From contig NC_015474.1 in NCBI RefSeq assembly GCF_000211475.1, positions 1,364,001 to 1,428,000 of the forward strand: a DNA stretch of 64,000 nucleotides, written 5' to 3'. The translations under genes were made by a program, and so were the position numbers. The stretch is from Pyrococcus sp. NA2 (GTDB lineage Archaea > Methanobacteriota_B > Thermococci > Thermococcales > Thermococcaceae). This document shows, piece after piece, positions 45,134-55,240 of this stretch. A model generated the notes under the pieces. The model saw only the letters and a program-made list of their open reading frames with translations. It made no database searches and was not told the DNA's origin. The stretch's first letter is position 1. Each line of letters begins with the position of its first letter.

Positions 45134-45212
45134 GGCTTTAGCTTTGAATGGAAGGTTAAAACGCTAACGAAAAATTAAAAATTTATTAGTCAGGCTAACT
45201 TTAGGTGGTCTC

Positions 45213-46655
45213 ATGGTGGAGAGAAAAAGGTGGATGGAGGATTTTAGTGAGTGGTTCAACCAGGTTATAGAAGAGGCAGGTATTCTTGACAAGAGGTATC
45301 CAGTTAAGGGGATGAATGTTTGGCTTCCATATGGTTTAAAGATAATGCGAAACATAGAAAGATTTATCCATGAGGAGATGGAGAGAACTGGCCATCAGGA
45401 GGTTCTCTTTCCAGCTTTAATTCCTGAAACTGAGTTTAAGAAGGAGGCCGAGCATATAGCTGGATTTGAGGGGGAAGTTTTTTGGGTGACTCATGCAGGT
45501 CATGAACCTCTAGACGTTAGGCTCATCCTTAGGCCAACCAGCGAGACTGCAATGTATTCGATGTTTGCTTTATGGATAAGATCCCATGCCGATTTACCCC
45601 TTAAGGTCTATCAAATTGTCAATGTCTATAGGTATGAGACGAAGCATACTAGACCTTTGATAAGGGTTCGTGAGATCAGCAGATTCTTTGAAGCTCACAC
45701 AGCTCATGTAGATTTTGAGGATGCTGAGAGACAGATAAGGGAGGACTTGGAGATATTCGATAATCTCATGAAGAAACTTGCAATAGCCTACATAATATCG
45801 AAGAGACCTGAATGGGACAAGTTCCCTGGAGCCTATTACTCGTTAGGGGCGGAAGTTGTGATGCCTGATGGTAGAACGCTCCAAATTGGAACTATGCATA
45901 ACTACAAGCAAAACTTTGCGAAAGCTTACAATATAATGTACGAAAAAGAAGATGGAACCCACGACTATGTGCACCAAACAACCTTCGGAATGAGCGAGAG
46001 ATTATTGGCTGCCGTTATAGCAATTCATGGTGACGATAGGGGAATTGTTCTCCCACCAACGATAGCTCCGATCCAAGTTGTAATAGTCCCAATACCGAAG
46101 AAGGGAAGTGAAGAAGAGGTCTACAAGTATGCTAAGGAAATTGAAGAAGAATTAAAGATGGCCGGAATTAGAGTTCACTTGGATCTAAGAGATAAGAGAC
46201 CAGGGTGGAAGTTCTACGATTGGGAACTTAAAGGTGTTCCCGTTAGAGTTGAGGTTGGCCCAATTGACGTTCAGAACTCAACCGTAGTTCTGGCAAGGAG
46301 GGATAAGCTGGAGAAGATAACCGTCAAGAGGGAAGAGCTAGTTGATAGAGTTAGGGAACTCTTCGATGATATAATGAAATACCTATATGAGAGAGCCAGG
46401 GAATGGTTGGAAAGCCACATAAAGAGAGTGAAGACGATAGAAGAAGCGAAGGCCGTTTTTGAGGACAGAAGGGGAATCGTTGAAATACCCTGGTGTGGAA
46501 GAGAAGAATGTGGGCTTGAGATGGAGGAAGAATTAGATGCAAAGATGCTTGGAATACCGTATCCTGAGGAGAAGGCCAAGGCTCCTGAAGGAGCTAAGTG
46601 CCCAATTTGTGGAAGGGAAGCTAAGTTCATTGCAAGGTTCGCAAGAACTTACTAG
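45213..46655 (+). CDS. proS: Prolyl-tRNA synthetase (archaeal/eukaryal type)
   Basis: Class II synthetase of 480 residues without the bacterial insertion editing domain. Motif 2 is in [18 protein letters not shown] near residue 143, motif 3 is around [14 protein letters not shown] near 264, and the anticodon-binding domain follows from about 285 ([12 protein letters not shown]). The C-terminal zinc-like domain ends in the conserved ARFARTY with Cys residues CGREECG and CPICGRE. GGTGGTC precedes the ATG and an AAATTTATTAG box near 45178 is the promoter. Confidence 0.96.
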   Translation: MVERKRWMEDFSEWFNQVIEEAGILDKRYPVKGMNVWLPYGLKIMRNIERFIHEEMERTGHQEVLFPALIPETEFKKEAEHIAGFEGEVFWVTHAGHEPLDVRLILRPTSETAMYSMFALWIRSHADLPLKVYQIVNVYRYETKHTRPLIRVREISRFFEAHTAHVDFEDAERQIREDLEIFDNLMKKLAIAYIISKRPEWDKFPGAYYSLGAEVVMPDGRTLQIGTMHNYKQNFAKAYNIMYEKEDGTHDYVHQTTFGMSERLLAAVIAIHGDDRGIVLPPTIAPIQVVIVPIPKKGSEEEVYKYAKEIEEELKMAGIRVHLDLRDKRPGWKFYDWELKGVPVRVEVGPIDVQNSTVVLARRDKLEKITVKREELVDRVRELFDDIMKYLYERAREWLESHIKRVKTIEEAKAVFEDRRGIVEIPWCGREECGLEMEEELDAKMLGIPYPEEKAKAPEGAKCPICGREAKFIARFARTY

Positions 46656-46665
46656 GTGTTTTCCC

Positions 46666-47223
46666 ATGATAATTCTTTTAACTGGCATGCCAGGCTCGGG
46701 AAAGGGTGAGGTAGCAAAGGCCTTTAAGAATAGAGGGATTCCCGTTATTTCCATGGGTGATGCAATTAGGAGGGAAGCTGAGAGAAGAGGAGTTCCTAAG
46801 ACGCCCGAAGGTCTTAAGAAGGTCAGCTTAGATGTTAGAAAGGAACTCGGACCAGGAGCGGTTGCACTCCTTACAATCCCAGAAGTGAGGGCTATCCTTA
46901 ATTCTTCCAAAATAGTTGTCATTGAAGGAGTAAGAAGTCCAGCAGAGCTCGAAGAGTTTAAAAAGGCCTTCCCCAAAGAGGAAATAATAATTCTGGCTGT
47001 TCACTCTCCTCCAAAAATTAGGTTTGAGAGGCTTAAGAAAAGGGGGAGGAGTGATGATCCTAAAACCTGGGAAGAATTTATGGACAGGGATAAAAAGGAA
47101 CTTGGCTTTGGGATAGGAGAAGTCATAGCACTTGCGGATTACATCATAGTTAACGATTGTGAATTTAAAGAATTCCAAAGAAGGATCGAGGAGACGATTT
47201 CTAGGATACTAAATCAAGGATGA
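46666..47223 (+). CDS. UPF0200-type P-loop nucleotide kinase
   Basis: A 185-residue P-loop protein with Walker A GMPGSGKGEV near residue 7, GDAIRREAERRGVPKTPE near 30 and a late RSDDPKTWEEFMDRDKKELGFG loop. This is the UPF0200/AAA-kinase family, related to dephospho-CoA and nucleoside kinases; the substrate is unknown. ATG 46666 is at the natural MIILLTGMPGSGKG start; the frame is open within proS further up, but that part is a shadow of proS. Follows proS by 10 bp. Confidence 0.85.
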   Translation: MIILLTGMPGSGKGEVAKAFKNRGIPVISMGDAIRREAERRGVPKTPEGLKKVSLDVRKELGPGAVALLTIPEVRAILNSSKIVVIEGVRSPAELEEFKKAFPKEEIIILAVHSPPKIRFERLKKRGRSDDPKTWEEFMDRDKKELGFGIGEVIALADYIIVNDCEFKEFQRRIEETISRILNQG

Positions 47224-47250
47224 TGATGGTTGTTCAATAATTTAAGTAAG

Positions 47251-47282
47251 ATTTAAAAGTAGTTAGTTGGGTATTTATAAAG
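47251..47282 (+). promoter_or_regulatory. Tandem TATA boxes upstream of tbp
   Basis: Two candidate TATA boxes precede tbp: ATTTAAAAG at 47251-47259 and TTTATAAAG at 47274-47282. From the first, initiation near 47280 leaves the SD GGGAGGTG in the leader. From the second, initiation near 47302 would lose it, giving a leaderless mRNA. Two alternative leaders for TBP's own gene could give an autoregulatory switch. Confidence 0.45.
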
Positions 47283-47306
47283 GATTTTTAAATGGGAGGT
47301 GTTAAG

Positions 47307-47882
47307 ATGGTAGATATGAGCAACGTTAAGCTTAGAATAGAGAACATAGTTGCTTCCGTTGATCTTTTTGCACAGCTTGACCTTGAGAAAGTCTTAGATA
47401 TATGCCCAAATTCAAAGTATAATCCGGAAGAATTTCCCGGTATCATCTGTCGCTTTGATGACCCTAAGGTTGCTCTTCTGATCTTCAGCTCTGGTAAATT
47501 GGTTGTTACAGGTGCAAAGAGCATTCAAGATATCGAGAAGGCCGTTGCAAAGCTTATTCAGAAACTCAAGGGGATAGGGGTTAAGTTTAAGAGAGCTCCT
47601 CTAATTGATATCCAAAACATGGTCTTCAGCGGTGATCTTGGTAGAGAATTCAACCTTGACAACGTTGCGCTAACTCTGCCCAACTGTGAATACGAGCCTG
47701 AGCAGTTCCCTGGAGTAATTTATAGGGTGAAAGATCCGAGGGCCGTTATACTACTCTTCTCATCAGGAAAGATAGTCTGCTCAGGTGCAAAGAGTGAAGC
47801 TGACGCATGGGAGGCAGTGAGGAAGTTATTAAGGGAACTCGAAAAATATGGATTAATCGAGGAGGAAGAGGAGGAGCTCTAA
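47307..47882 (+). CDS. tbp: TATA-box-binding protein
   Basis: General transcription factor TBP, 191 residues, made of two imperfect repeats of about 80 residues: the first with [17 protein letters not shown] and [11 protein letters not shown], the second with [17 protein letters not shown] and [11 protein letters not shown]. The acidic tail EEEEEEL is typical of Pyrococcus. It binds TATA boxes with TFB to recruit RNA polymerase. GGGAGGTG precedes ATG 47307; an ATG at 47292 further up is rejected because it places the SD inside the ORF. Stop shares CTAA with the convergent peptidase. Confidence 0.98.
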   Translation: MVDMSNVKLRIENIVASVDLFAQLDLEKVLDICPNSKYNPEEFPGIICRFDDPKVALLIFSSGKLVVTGAKSIQDIEKAVAKLIQKLKGIGVKFKRAPLIDIQNMVFSGDLGREFNLDNVALTLPNCEYEPEQFPGVIYRVKDPRAVILLFSSGKIVCSGAKSEADAWEAVRKLLRELEKYGLIEEEEEEL

Positions 47883-49774
47883 GCTTTCTTTAGGTGCTTT
47901 TCCATCCACTCAACTATTAATTGGAGTCTCCTAACCCTGTGCTTTGGCTTTCCACTCCTGCTCAAATCATGATTCTCCCCAGGAAATATCGCTAGTTCCA
48001 CTTCCTTTCTTAAATACTTAAGTGCTATGAACAGCTGCAAAGCCTCTGGAAGCCAACAACGGTAATCCTCCATTGAATGGATTATTAGTAGGGGAGTTTC
48101 AATGTTAGGTGCATACTTTAATGGACTCTTCTCCAAGTAGCCATCTAAATTATTCCAGGGATCTCCACCTATCTGATCTGGGGCAAAGTAGTAGCCTATG
48201 TCGGTTGTTCCGAAGAAGCTTATCCAGTTAGAAATTGACCGTTGCGTTACCGCTGCCTTGAACCTCTTTGTATGTCCAACTATCCAGTTCGTCATGAACC
48301 CTCCATAAGAGCCCCCTGTAACTCCGATCCTCTCGGGATCAATGAAATTGAATCTCCTTATCGCTTCATCCACTACCTCCATTAAATCTCTGTAATCTCT
48401 TTCTCCATAATGTCCCCTTATATCTGCAAACTCTTCGCCATATCCATCGCTTCCTCTCGGGTTTGAGAATATTACGACGAAACCTTTTGACGTTAAAACG
48501 TGGAACTCATGCATGAATGCGTAACCATAGGCCGTCTTGGGACCTCCATGTATTTCAAGAATGGCAGGATACTTCCTTCCTGGCTCGAAGTTTACAGGTC
48601 TCATTACCCAAGCATCGATCTCAACGCCATCCGAGGCTTTAACCTTGAAGTGTTCTGGCTTTGAAAGCCTGTAATCTTTAATCCAATCGTTGAACGTTGT
48701 AACCTTGACTTCCCTCCCATTTCTTAACACGTAAAGCTCAGTTGGTGTTGTTGCATCTTGAGCCGTGAAAGCTATGTAATCTCCAATGGTAAAGCTCTCA
48801 ACGCTTCTATCTCCCCCAACAATGCGCTCAACTTTTCCCTCTAAGTTCACCCTGAAGAGATTTGCCCTCGGCCCATCCGTTGCAACGTAATACACCCAAC
48901 CATCCTTAAAGATCAGCTCAGCTCTCTGACTCCCGCGAACATCGCTGTTCAATGAGTTGTAAGCTGACCTGTCTAAATCCCTGGTTAGCTTTCTGAGTTC
49001 TTGGGTCTCTGGGTTGAAGTGATATATGTGTGCATTTGTTGCGAGTCCCCTCTCGAGGGTGTTGGCCTTAAGTATGAATGTTCCATCGTTTAGAGGGACA
49101 AAGTCAAGTATCCTCCACATTCCTGGGGTTATTCTCTGAACTTTCTTTCCATCGAGGACATAGACATCGCTTATCATCGGCTTTCTTTCTCTATCCTCCT
49201 GGGCTATGAAGTACAGTTTTCCCTTGTGAAATCTCAGCGAGAGAACGTCTAAGTTCTTAGGGGTAATCCTTCTCTTTCTACCGTTCTCAACGTTGACAAT
49301 GTAAACTACGTTTCTTTTTCCGTAAATCCATCCAGCTCCATTGAACCAGAATGGTATCTCCCTTATTATGTGCACGTCATCCTTCTTCTTTTCAACTTCA
49401 ATTGGAGTTATTACAGCTATCTCTTTTCCACTCTCGGCGAATCTAAAATCCTTTATCCCGTTCTTGAATCTAGCAACTAATCTTGCCTCTCCTCCATCAG
49501 TTGGAATAATGTAGAGCTCCCCTTCCTTGCTTTCCTTGTCCCTCTTTGACGTGAACGCTATGAACTTACCATCTGGGGAAAACCTTGGATTTCCATCCTT
49601 ATCTCCCGAGGTAAATTGCCTAACCCTCTTCCCATCGTAGAGGTACAGCTTTGAGAAATAGTCATCCTTCTCCAAGCTGATTTCTGTCACCTGAAATACG
49701 ACTTTCCTTTTAAAGGCGTCTAAGTTTCCTACTAGCTTAAACTTCTCGAGATCCTTCTCACTAAGGCCCCTCAT
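47879..49774 (-). CDS. Acylaminoacyl-peptidase-like S9 serine peptidase
   Basis: A 631-residue prolyl oligopeptidase family enzyme with an N-terminal seven-bladed beta-propeller (about 1-370, with repeated [12 protein letters not shown]-like strands) and a C-terminal alpha/beta-hydrolase. The nucleophile is Ser in [13 protein letters not shown] near residue 468, with catalytic Asp near 550 (HSMEDYRC) and His near 599 ([10 protein letters not shown]). Removes acylated amino acids or cleaves short peptides. No signal peptide, so cytosolic. Confidence 0.95.
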   Translation of the reverse strand: MRGLSEKDLEKFKLVGNLDAFKRKVVFQVTEISLEKDDYFSKLYLYDGKRVRQFTSGDKDGNPRFSPDGKFIAFTSKRDKESKEGELYIIPTDGGEARLVARFKNGIKDFRFAESGKEIAVITPIEVEKKKDDVHIIREIPFWFNGAGWIYGKRNVVYIVNVENGRKRRITPKNLDVLSLRFHKGKLYFIAQEDRERKPMISDVYVLDGKKVQRITPGMWRILDFVPLNDGTFILKANTLERGLATNAHIYHFNPETQELRKLTRDLDRSAYNSLNSDVRGSQRAELIFKDGWVYYVATDGPRANLFRVNLEGKVERIVGGDRSVESFTIGDYIAFTAQDATTPTELYVLRNGREVKVTTFNDWIKDYRLSKPEHFKVKASDGVEIDAWVMRPVNFEPGRKYPAILEIHGGPKTAYGYAFMHEFHVLTSKGFVVIFSNPRGSDGYGEEFADIRGHYGERDYRDLMEVVDEAIRRFNFIDPERIGVTGGSYGGFMTNWIVGHTKRFKAAVTQRSISNWISFFGTTDIGYYFAPDQIGGDPWNNLDGYLEKSPLKYAPNIETPLLIIHSMEDYRCWLPEALQLFIALKYLRKEVELAIFPGENHDLSRSGKPKHRVRRLQLIVEWMEKHLKKA

Positions 49775-49803
49775 GAACGTTCATTTGTCTCTATCTTAAA
49801 AAG

Positions 49804-50211
49804 CTATTCTATGGGAACCCCATCCTTGGTTCTCGGTGCAAGCCACTTCATGAGTTTCTGAGGTTCCTTGGTTCTTATCGTTATTGTTATTGGCCCAAGA
49901 GGGGACTCCTCATTGAAGTTCACTTTGCCAACGTAAGCAACTTGCTTGTGAACCTTTATTATTATCTCTTCTCCAAAGTATCCCTCTTCGAGCATCATTC
50001 TAGCTGTATCCAGTATCTGTTGCCCTCTAAAAAGCTCGTATAATCTTTGAAGTGCTCTCTTATCATTTGTTCTTCCAACTAAGATCATGTACTCTCCCTT
50101 ATCAAAAGCTTCAAATTTCAGCCCAGGGACTAAATTTAGCATTGCCTTCTTGACTTTCCTTATGTCCTCTGTTGGATATACATAGGCTTCGACTTCCACT
50201 TCCTCGAACAT
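49804..50211 (-). CDS. UPF0201 (COG1325) RNA-binding-like protein
   Basis: A 135-residue UPF0201 protein, recognised by [20 protein letters not shown] at the start and [17 protein letters not shown] in the middle. The family has an ACT-like/RNA-binding fold and has been proposed to be linked to the archaeal exosome; function not proven. The ATG at 50211 matches the family's start [10 protein letters not shown]; upstream ATGs at 50217 and 50220 are possible. Divergent from tyrS. Confidence 0.85.
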   Translation of the reverse strand: MFEEVEVEAYVYPTEDIRKVKKAMLNLVPGLKFEAFDKGEYMILVGRTNDKRALQRLYELFRGQQILDTARMMLEEGYFGEEIIIKVHKQVAYVGKVNFNEESPLGPITITIRTKEPQKLMKWLAPRTKDGVPIE

Positions 50212-50313
50212 GCTCATCATTAACGAACCATTATATTAAGTTAAAAAACGTTTGGTTGATGAGGGAAAAATCCCTTAAATACATCCCATACAAGGTAAAT
50301 GGCAGGTGATGAT

Positions 50314-51441
50314 ATGGATATAGAGGAGAGGGTCAATTTAGTAATGAGAAAGCCTACGGAGGAGGTACTCACGGTTGAGAACCTTAGGCATCTCTTCGAA
50401 GTTGGAGCTCCCCTTCAGCACTACATCGGATTTGAGATAAGTGGATACATCCATCTCGGAACGGGGCTTATGGCTGGGGCAAAGATAGCTGACTTTCAGA
50501 AGGCTGGCATAAAGACGAGGGTGTTTCTAGCTGATTGGCACAGCTGGATAAATGATAAGCTTGGAGGAGATCTCGAGGTTATTCAGGAAGTTGCTCTCAA
50601 GTACTTCAAGGTCGGAATGGAGAAGAGCATAGAAGTAATGGGAGGGGATCCCAAGAAAGTTGAATTCGTTCTTGCGAGCGAAATATTGGAGAATGGTGAT
50701 TATTGGCAGACTGTTATAGATATATCAAAGAACGTTACACTAAGCAGGGTCATGCGTTCAATAACAATTATGGGAAGACAGATGGGGGAAAGTATAGATT
50801 TTGCAAAGCTAATCTACCCGATGATGCAGGTCGCTGATATATTCTACCAGGGTGTGACAATAGCTCACGCTGGAATGGATCAGAGAAAGGCTCATGTCAT
50901 AGCGATAGAGGTAGCCCAGAAGCTTAGATACCACCCAATAATTCACAAGGGGGAAAAGCTAAAGCCTGTTGCGGTTCACCATCACCTCTTACTTGGTCTC
51001 CAGGAGCCTCCGAAGTGGCCCATAGAGAGCGAGGAAGAATTCAAGGAGATAAAGGCACAGATGAAGATGAGCAAGAGCAAGCCATATTCAGCGGTTTTCA
51101 TTCACGATACTCCTGAGGAAATAAGAGAAAAATTAAGGAAGGCGTTTTGCCCAGCTAGAGAAACTAGGTACAATCCAGTTCTCGATTGGGTAGAATACAT
51201 AATATTCAGGGAAGAACCCACGGAATTCACGATTCATAGGCCAGCAAAGTTTGGTGGAGACGTAACTTACACAACCTTCGAAGAGTTGAAGAAGGACTTC
51301 GCTGAGGGTAAGCTTCATCCACTCGACTTGAAGAATGCGGTTGCTGATTATCTCATAGACCTGCTGGAACCAATCAGGAAGTACTTTGAGAAGCATCCAG
51401 AACCACTTGAGCTGATGAGAAGTGTTAAGATAACTAGATAA
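50314..51441 (+). CDS. tyrS: Tyrosyl-tRNA synthetase (archaeal/eukaryal type)
   Basis: Class I synthetase of 375 residues that charges the tRNA-Tyr encoded at 36189. The HIGH-type motif is in EISGYIHLGTGLMAG near residue 42, and KMSKSKP near 251 is the KMSKS loop; the tyrosine pocket is in YPMMQVADIFYQG. The ATG at 50314 is preferred because GGTGAT lies just before it and homologues start MDIEER; an ATG at 50299 contains that SD. CCTTAAATAC near 50272 is the TATA box. Convergent 8-bp overlap with the CYTH gene. Confidence 0.96.
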   Translation: MDIEERVNLVMRKPTEEVLTVENLRHLFEVGAPLQHYIGFEISGYIHLGTGLMAGAKIADFQKAGIKTRVFLADWHSWINDKLGGDLEVIQEVALKYFKVGMEKSIEVMGGDPKKVEFVLASEILENGDYWQTVIDISKNVTLSRVMRSITIMGRQMGESIDFAKLIYPMMQVADIFYQGVTIAHAGMDQRKAHVIAIEVAQKLRYHPIIHKGEKLKPVAVHHHLLLGLQEPPKWPIESEEEFKEIKAQMKMSKSKPYSAVFIHDTPEEIREKLRKAFCPARETRYNPVLDWVEYIIFREEPTEFTIHRPAKFGGDVTYTTFEELKKDFAEGKLHPLDLKNAVADYLIDLLEPIRKYFEKHPEPLELMRSVKITR

Positions 51442-51925
51442 GTTCTATGTATAGCCTGGGTTCTACATCTTCTTCCCTTAGCCCGAGTCTCTTTGCAATT
51501 TCCCATATCCTCCTTTTAGCACTTTCCACATCCTCGGAAATTACTTCTATATCCAGGAAGTCCCCGGCTTTTTCAACTCTGTTCAACTCGAATGTCACAT
51601 CGTTTAGTTTGTAAATCAACCTCTTCTTCTTAATGACTCCTTGAACTTTCAGGCCTAGTCTTTTAAACATCTCTGTGGCCTTTTTGAAATCTTCAACTTC
51701 AAATTCAAGCTCATAAAACTCTTCATTTCTCTCATCTAGAATCTCCTTGTAAGTTATGTATGCTTTTCCCAAATTGTGGATTGCTCTAACTCTTAATAAC
51801 TTTGGCTTGGGTAGTTCAAAGTATACATCTTCCTGTTCCTCAGCTCCCTTAAATTCAGCTCCAAGTTCCTCTATTTTCTTCTTTATCTCCTCAAAGTTCA
51901 CCCTAAATTTAACCTCTATCTCCAT
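51434..51925 (-). CDS. CYTH-domain (class IV adenylate cyclase/ThTPase-like) protein
   Basis: A 163-residue CYTH protein. The diagnostic EIEVKFRV at residues 2-9 gives the ExExK motif, with LRVRAIHN, TYKEI, YELEFEVEDF and FELNRVEKAGDFLDIEVIS supplying the remaining tunnel residues. Such proteins hydrolyse triphosphates (tripolyphosphate, ThTP) or make cAMP; archaeal members are mostly triphosphatases, but the substrate here is undecided. Its ATG follows the Lrp stop without a gap. Confidence 0.9.
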   Translation of the reverse strand: MEIEVKFRVNFEEIKKKIEELGAEFKGAEEQEDVYFELPKPKLLRVRAIHNLGKAYITYKEILDERNEEFYELEFEVEDFKKATEMFKRLGLKVQGVIKKKRLIYKLNDVTFELNRVEKAGDFLDIEVISEDVESAKRRIWEIAKRLGLREEDVEPRLYIELI

Positions 51926-52414
51926 CTACACCCCCGCCAGGAATCCAGCTAGCTCTTCTCCTTTCTTTATCTCTGAAATTGGTAACACTGTGACGCTCCT
52001 CAAGGTTGGTATTGACTCTATATTCTCCTCAATAAACTTGAAGAGGTTTTCCTTGTTTTCTCCTCCAACCAATGCAATTATCTTCTCCTTTCCGCTTTTC
52101 GCAACGAAAAGAACTTCTTGGAACCCTGAAAGCGTTTTAGTTACGTACTCCATGTATCTATCCAAGAAGTCCTCGATTATTGGTTTATCAACCTCAAGAA
52201 CAACTAAGGCCAGTTCTTTAGGCTTTATTGGTTCCCCCAAAATTATTGTGTACTTCTCTATTATTCCTTTTTCTTGGAGTTTCTTTATTCTAAAGTGAAT
52301 TGTTGATTCAGGTTTTTTTAACTGGTTACTGATCTCGGCAATTGTAAGTCTCGCATCCTTCTTTAACAACTTCAATATGGCCCTGTCAAGATCATCAAGT
52401 GTTGTGCTCACCAT
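51926..52414 (-). CDS. Lrp/AsnC-type transcriptional regulator
   Basis: A 162-residue protein with an N-terminal HTH ([23 protein letters not shown], about residues 23-45) of Lrp type and a longer, divergent RAM-like C-terminal domain with [13 protein letters not shown]. It is the second Lrp-type protein in this window, distinct from the one at 10611. The start overlaps ubiX by 20 bp and its end adjoins the CYTH gene, forming ubiX-lrp-CYTH. Targets unknown. Confidence 0.88.
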   Translation of the reverse strand: MVSTTLDDLDRAILKLLKKDARLTIAEISNQLKKPESTIHFRIKKLQEKGIIEKYTIILGEPIKPKELALVVLEVDKPIIEDFLDRYMEYVTKTLSGFQEVLFVAKSGKEKIIALVGGENKENLFKFIEENIESIPTLRSVTVLPISEIKKGEELAGFLAGV

Positions 52415-52952
52415 CCTCTATCATCCCCCATCTTCTGTAAAGATTATGGTCAATCCCCAATAGGTCAAGGATTTTCCCAATTATAAACTTTATCATATCG
52501 TCAATACTCTGAGGTCTTACATAAAATGCTGGAGACGCTGGCATGACAATTCCTCCAGCTTGGATAATTTTTAACATATTTTGGACATGAATCAAATTTA
52601 AGGGAGTCTCCCTTATAAGGAGTATTAACTTTCGCTTCTCCTTTAATGCAACATCCGCTGCCCTCGTTATCAAATTGTAAGCAAATCCATTTGCAATTGC
52701 TGCCAAAGTCTTCATTGAGCATGGTGCAATAACCATTGCGTCAAAAGGATATGAGCCCGAGGCTATTGGAGCAAAGAGATCGTCTTCATCAAAGTCGGGT
52801 TTTATTTCGATTCCTGTTTCATATTTAGCGACTTTAATTCCCGTTTTAGATGCCAATAATATAACATCATGGCCAAGTTCCTTGAGGACTTCTACCAGTT
52901 TTATCCCATATATTGCCCCGCTTGCACCTGTTATCGCAACGATAACCCTCAC
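52395..52952 (-). CDS. ubiX: UbiX-type flavin prenyltransferase
   Basis: A 185-residue UbiX/Pad1-like flavoprotein. The FMN-binding start [21 protein letters not shown], the [14 protein letters not shown] segment near residue 77 and [23 protein letters not shown] near 97 define the family. It makes prenylated FMN, the cofactor of UbiD-type decarboxylases; no UbiD is in this window. First gene of the ubiX-lrp-CYTH unit; divergent from the DacZ-like gene. Confidence 0.92.
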   Translation of the reverse strand: MRVIVAITGASGAIYGIKLVEVLKELGHDVILLASKTGIKVAKYETGIEIKPDFDEDDLFAPIASGSYPFDAMVIAPCSMKTLAAIANGFAYNLITRAADVALKEKRKLILLIRETPLNLIHVQNMLKIIQAGGIVMPASPAFYVRPQSIDDMIKFIIGKILDLLGIDHNLYRRWGMIEDGEHNT

Positions 52953-52984
52953 TTACTCACCCCCCTAGGCTTTCATTCCCAACG

Positions 52985-52993
52985 TTTATAAAG
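52985..52993 (+). promoter_or_regulatory. TATA box of the DacZ-like diadenylate cyclase gene
   Basis: TTTATAAAG at 52985-52993 predicts initiation near 53015, leaving a leader of about 7 bases before the ATG at 53022. GGTG lies at 53015-53018. Confidence 0.65.
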
Positions 52994-53021
52994 TTACGAT
53001 TTTTATCAAGAATTGGTGTAG

Positions 53022-53834
53022 ATGTTGGATGTCTTCAAACTTCTAATTTCCAAAGCTCACGAGATAGCTCGGGAGGTAGGTGCAAAGGTCATTGTGTTAA
53101 TCTATCCTCCAAATAGTGAGCTCGAATTGAATTTTCCTGGTGATATTGTAGTGGTGGGCAGAGATGTTAACGTAAAAAGTGAGAATGTAAAGATGTTGCC
53201 ATTCTCAGTTTCAATAGGCCTGCAGAACCTCCTTAGTTTAGTTTCTGCCTTCCTTAAAAGTAGTGGGATTGCGGAGAGTGGCGAGCCATTTGTGTATGTA
53301 ACAAGGGATAGTTTGGGAGTGAAGGTTGTTGAAGATAAGGTATTATTAATGAGTGGTGAATTTTTTGAAAGCTATGGGGAGGTAATAAATAGGGTTCTTG
53401 AGATAGCAATAGAGCTGAGTATTGAGGGGAGAGAGGGAGTTCCGGTGGGAACTATCTTCGTTATAGGAGATACAAAGGAGGTTATGAAACACTCTCATCA
53501 GCTCGTTCCAAATCCCTTTAAAGGCCATCACTTAAATATTTTTGAGCCAAAGGTTAAAAACATAATAAAAGAATTTTCATTCTTAGATGGAGCATTTATA
53601 ATTTCATCAAGAGGTAGAGTAGTTGCTGCTGGTAGGTATCTTGATGTTGATCCAAAGAGGCTAGATGTTACTTTGCCTCAAGGACTCGGTAGTAGACACT
53701 TGGCATCAGCTGCAATAACAAAGGTAACTAAGGCAATTGCAGTCACATTATCTGAGAGCGGAACGATAAGAATTTTCAAAAATGGTCAGATGGTATTTGA
53801 ATATAACCCGAGATTGTCATTTAGATCCCTTTAA
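53022..53834 (+). CDS. dacZ: DacZ-type diadenylate cyclase (DisA_N domain)
   Basis: A 270-residue protein with a C-terminal DAC domain (about 145-265): DGAFIISSRGRVVAAGRYL carries the DGA motif near residue 189, and QGLGSRHLASAAITKVT carries the RHxAA-like motif near 225. The N-terminal half has the pyruvate-kinase-like fold described for the euryarchaeal DacZ family. Makes c-di-AMP from two ATP, a nucleotide linked to osmotic/K+ balance in archaea. No phosphodiesterase or riboswitch-type sensor lies beside it. Its 3' end overlaps the convergent coiled-coil gene by 18 bp. Confidence 0.86.
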   Translation: MLDVFKLLISKAHEIAREVGAKVIVLIYPPNSELELNFPGDIVVVGRDVNVKSENVKMLPFSVSIGLQNLLSLVSAFLKSSGIAESGEPFVYVTRDSLGVKVVEDKVLLMSGEFFESYGEVINRVLEIAIELSIEGREGVPVGTIFVIGDTKEVMKHSHQLVPNPFKGHHLNIFEPKVKNIIKEFSFLDGAFIISSRGRVVAAGRYLDVDPKRLDVTLPQGLGSRHLASAAITKVTKAIAVTLSESGTIRIFKNGQMVFEYNPRLSFRSL

Positions 53835-54122
53835 TTGTTTCTTTAACTCTTCATTTTCCCTTTTTAATCTCTCCCTCTCTTTTTTCATAATTTCATTATC
53901 CCTGGAAGCTTTCTTAAAGTACTCCCTTAATTCATCTATCTTGCTCTCCATTTCTCTTAACTTTTCCTCAAGCTTTTTCTTCTTCTCCTTTAAATATTGC
54001 TCGTACTCAGCAATTAGGGTTCTCCTCACCTTTTCAATGTTTGTGCTTATTAAGGCCTCAATATCCTCCTCCTTTAGTCTCTTGAACTTTTCTTTTGGGA
54101 TTATTATTGTTATTTCCCTCAT
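53817..54122 (-). CDS. Small coiled-coil protein
   Basis: A 101-residue protein, two-thirds of which (about residues 33-97) is a Glu/Lys/Leu-rich coiled coil. The N-terminus (MREITIIIPKEKFKRLKEED) is short and may be a small beta-element. Its ATG overlaps the stop of cmo, so it is co-translated with the aor-moaD-cmo cluster. No function assigned; could be an assembly or tether factor of that cluster. Confidence 0.65.
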   Translation of the reverse strand: MREITIIIPKEKFKRLKEEDIEALISTNIEKVRRTLIAEYEQYLKEKKKKLEEKLREMESKIDELREYFKKASRDNEIMKKERERLKRENEELKKQLKGSK

Positions 54123-55240
54123 AGGAACTTGCCCATATATTCAAAGGGAATTGGACATAAAATTATTCGCCTGCTCCATAGACAGTCGCCACAACTTGGC
54201 GACGTTCCCCAGCAATCTTGAATGGTGTCCTTAGCAAATGAACATGAGGTGTTAAGTGGACAATCCACACAGGATGGATATGCAGAGGCTTTAACTATTA
54301 ACCTGAAGAACACATAATCTCTGCTTGTCCAAATCTCCTTTAGGCTCTTTTCTCTAACGTTACCAAAGGAATGTGCAACTACCTTCTTTTCCCTTCCAAA
54401 TATAACCTCTGGATATGTGTGAAGGAACCTATAACATGGAGCCACTTCTCCGTCCCACCTTATTACGGCAACATTATTTTCGACGAACTCACAATACCTT
54501 TCAGTTCTCAGCTTGAATTCGGCTATCCTCATAAATGGCCCACCGTTGGCTATTCTCTGGAGTTCATTGACGATTGAGGACATGTCAACGCTCCCATCGT
54601 ACAAGACAAGCTTCGAATGCTCTTTAGTTAGGGGAAGAATATTTGATATTAGAACCGAATCGACGCCTAAATTCCTCAAGTAAAGGGCCATTTTTGGGAG
54701 ATCCCTATAATTTTCTTTAGTTGCAACTACTTCAACGCCAATCGTTGGCTTCTCACTCTTGTATTTCCTCTTTAATTCAACTAACTTCTTGATTCTATCC
54801 TCAACGATCTTAGATGTCACGTGGCCAAGTTTTATTAAATTCTGTGCCGTTGGTATAACGTCCATTGAGAAGTAAACAAGATCAACTCCAAGCTTTACAA
54901 ACTCTTCAAGCACGTCATCTTTTAATAGAACGCCATTCGTACTCATTCCAAGAGCAAAGCCTCTCCTCTTAACTTCTCTGACCATTTCCATAAACTTTGG
55001 ATGAAAAGAGGGCTCTCCTACTCCCCCAAAATATATCATTTTAAGCTCTGGAAATTCCTCTGCATCATCTAGAATTTTAAGGAAGAGATCCCAGTCCATG
55101 TCACCTTCTTCATCTTCCCAGAATTGTTTAAAGCACATCTCACATTTTAAGTTGCAACGATTCGTTATTTCGATGTAGAGATATTTTAGATCAGGCTTTG
55201 GTTCCACTGTTACCTTGGCACCCCACAGCTTAAATTCCAT
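54119..55240 (-). CDS. cmo: Radical SAM/SPASM protein of the aor cluster (cofactor-modifying protein)
   Basis: A 373-residue radical SAM enzyme. The cluster motif is ITNRCNLKCEMCFKQ (CxxxCxxC) near residue 29 followed by FGGVGEPSFHP; the C-terminal SPASM-like region holds CVDCPLNTSC and CWGTSPSCGDC for auxiliary clusters. Genes of this type next to tungsten aldehyde:ferredoxin oxidoreductases have been named cmo (cofactor modifying) in P. furiosus; the reaction is not established. Its ATG is preceded by GGAGGGGGG, which at the same time encodes the glycines at the end of MoaD. Confidence 0.85.
   Translation of the reverse strand: MEFKLWGAKVTVEPKPDLKYLYIEITNRCNLKCEMCFKQFWEDEEGDMDWDLFLKILDDAEEFPELKMIYFGGVGEPSFHPKFMEMVREVKRRGFALGMSTNGVLLKDDVLEEFVKLGVDLVYFSMDVIPTAQNLIKLGHVTSKIVEDRIKKLVELKRKYKSEKPTIGVEVVATKENYRDLPKMALYLRNLGVDSVLISNILPLTKEHSKLVLYDGSVDMSSIVNELQRIANGGPFMRIAEFKLRTERYCEFVENNVAVIRWDGEVAPCYRFLHTYPEVIFGREKKVVAHSFGNVREKSLKEIWTSRDYVFFRLIVKASAYPSCVDCPLNTSCSFAKDTIQDCWGTSPSCGDCLWSRRIILCPIPFEYMGKFL

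Noticed and set aside
47218-47260. TGATGATGG at the end of the kinase gene as a third C/D box RNA
   Set aside because: A C-box-like string is present but no CTGA or second TGATGA follows within the needed spacing.
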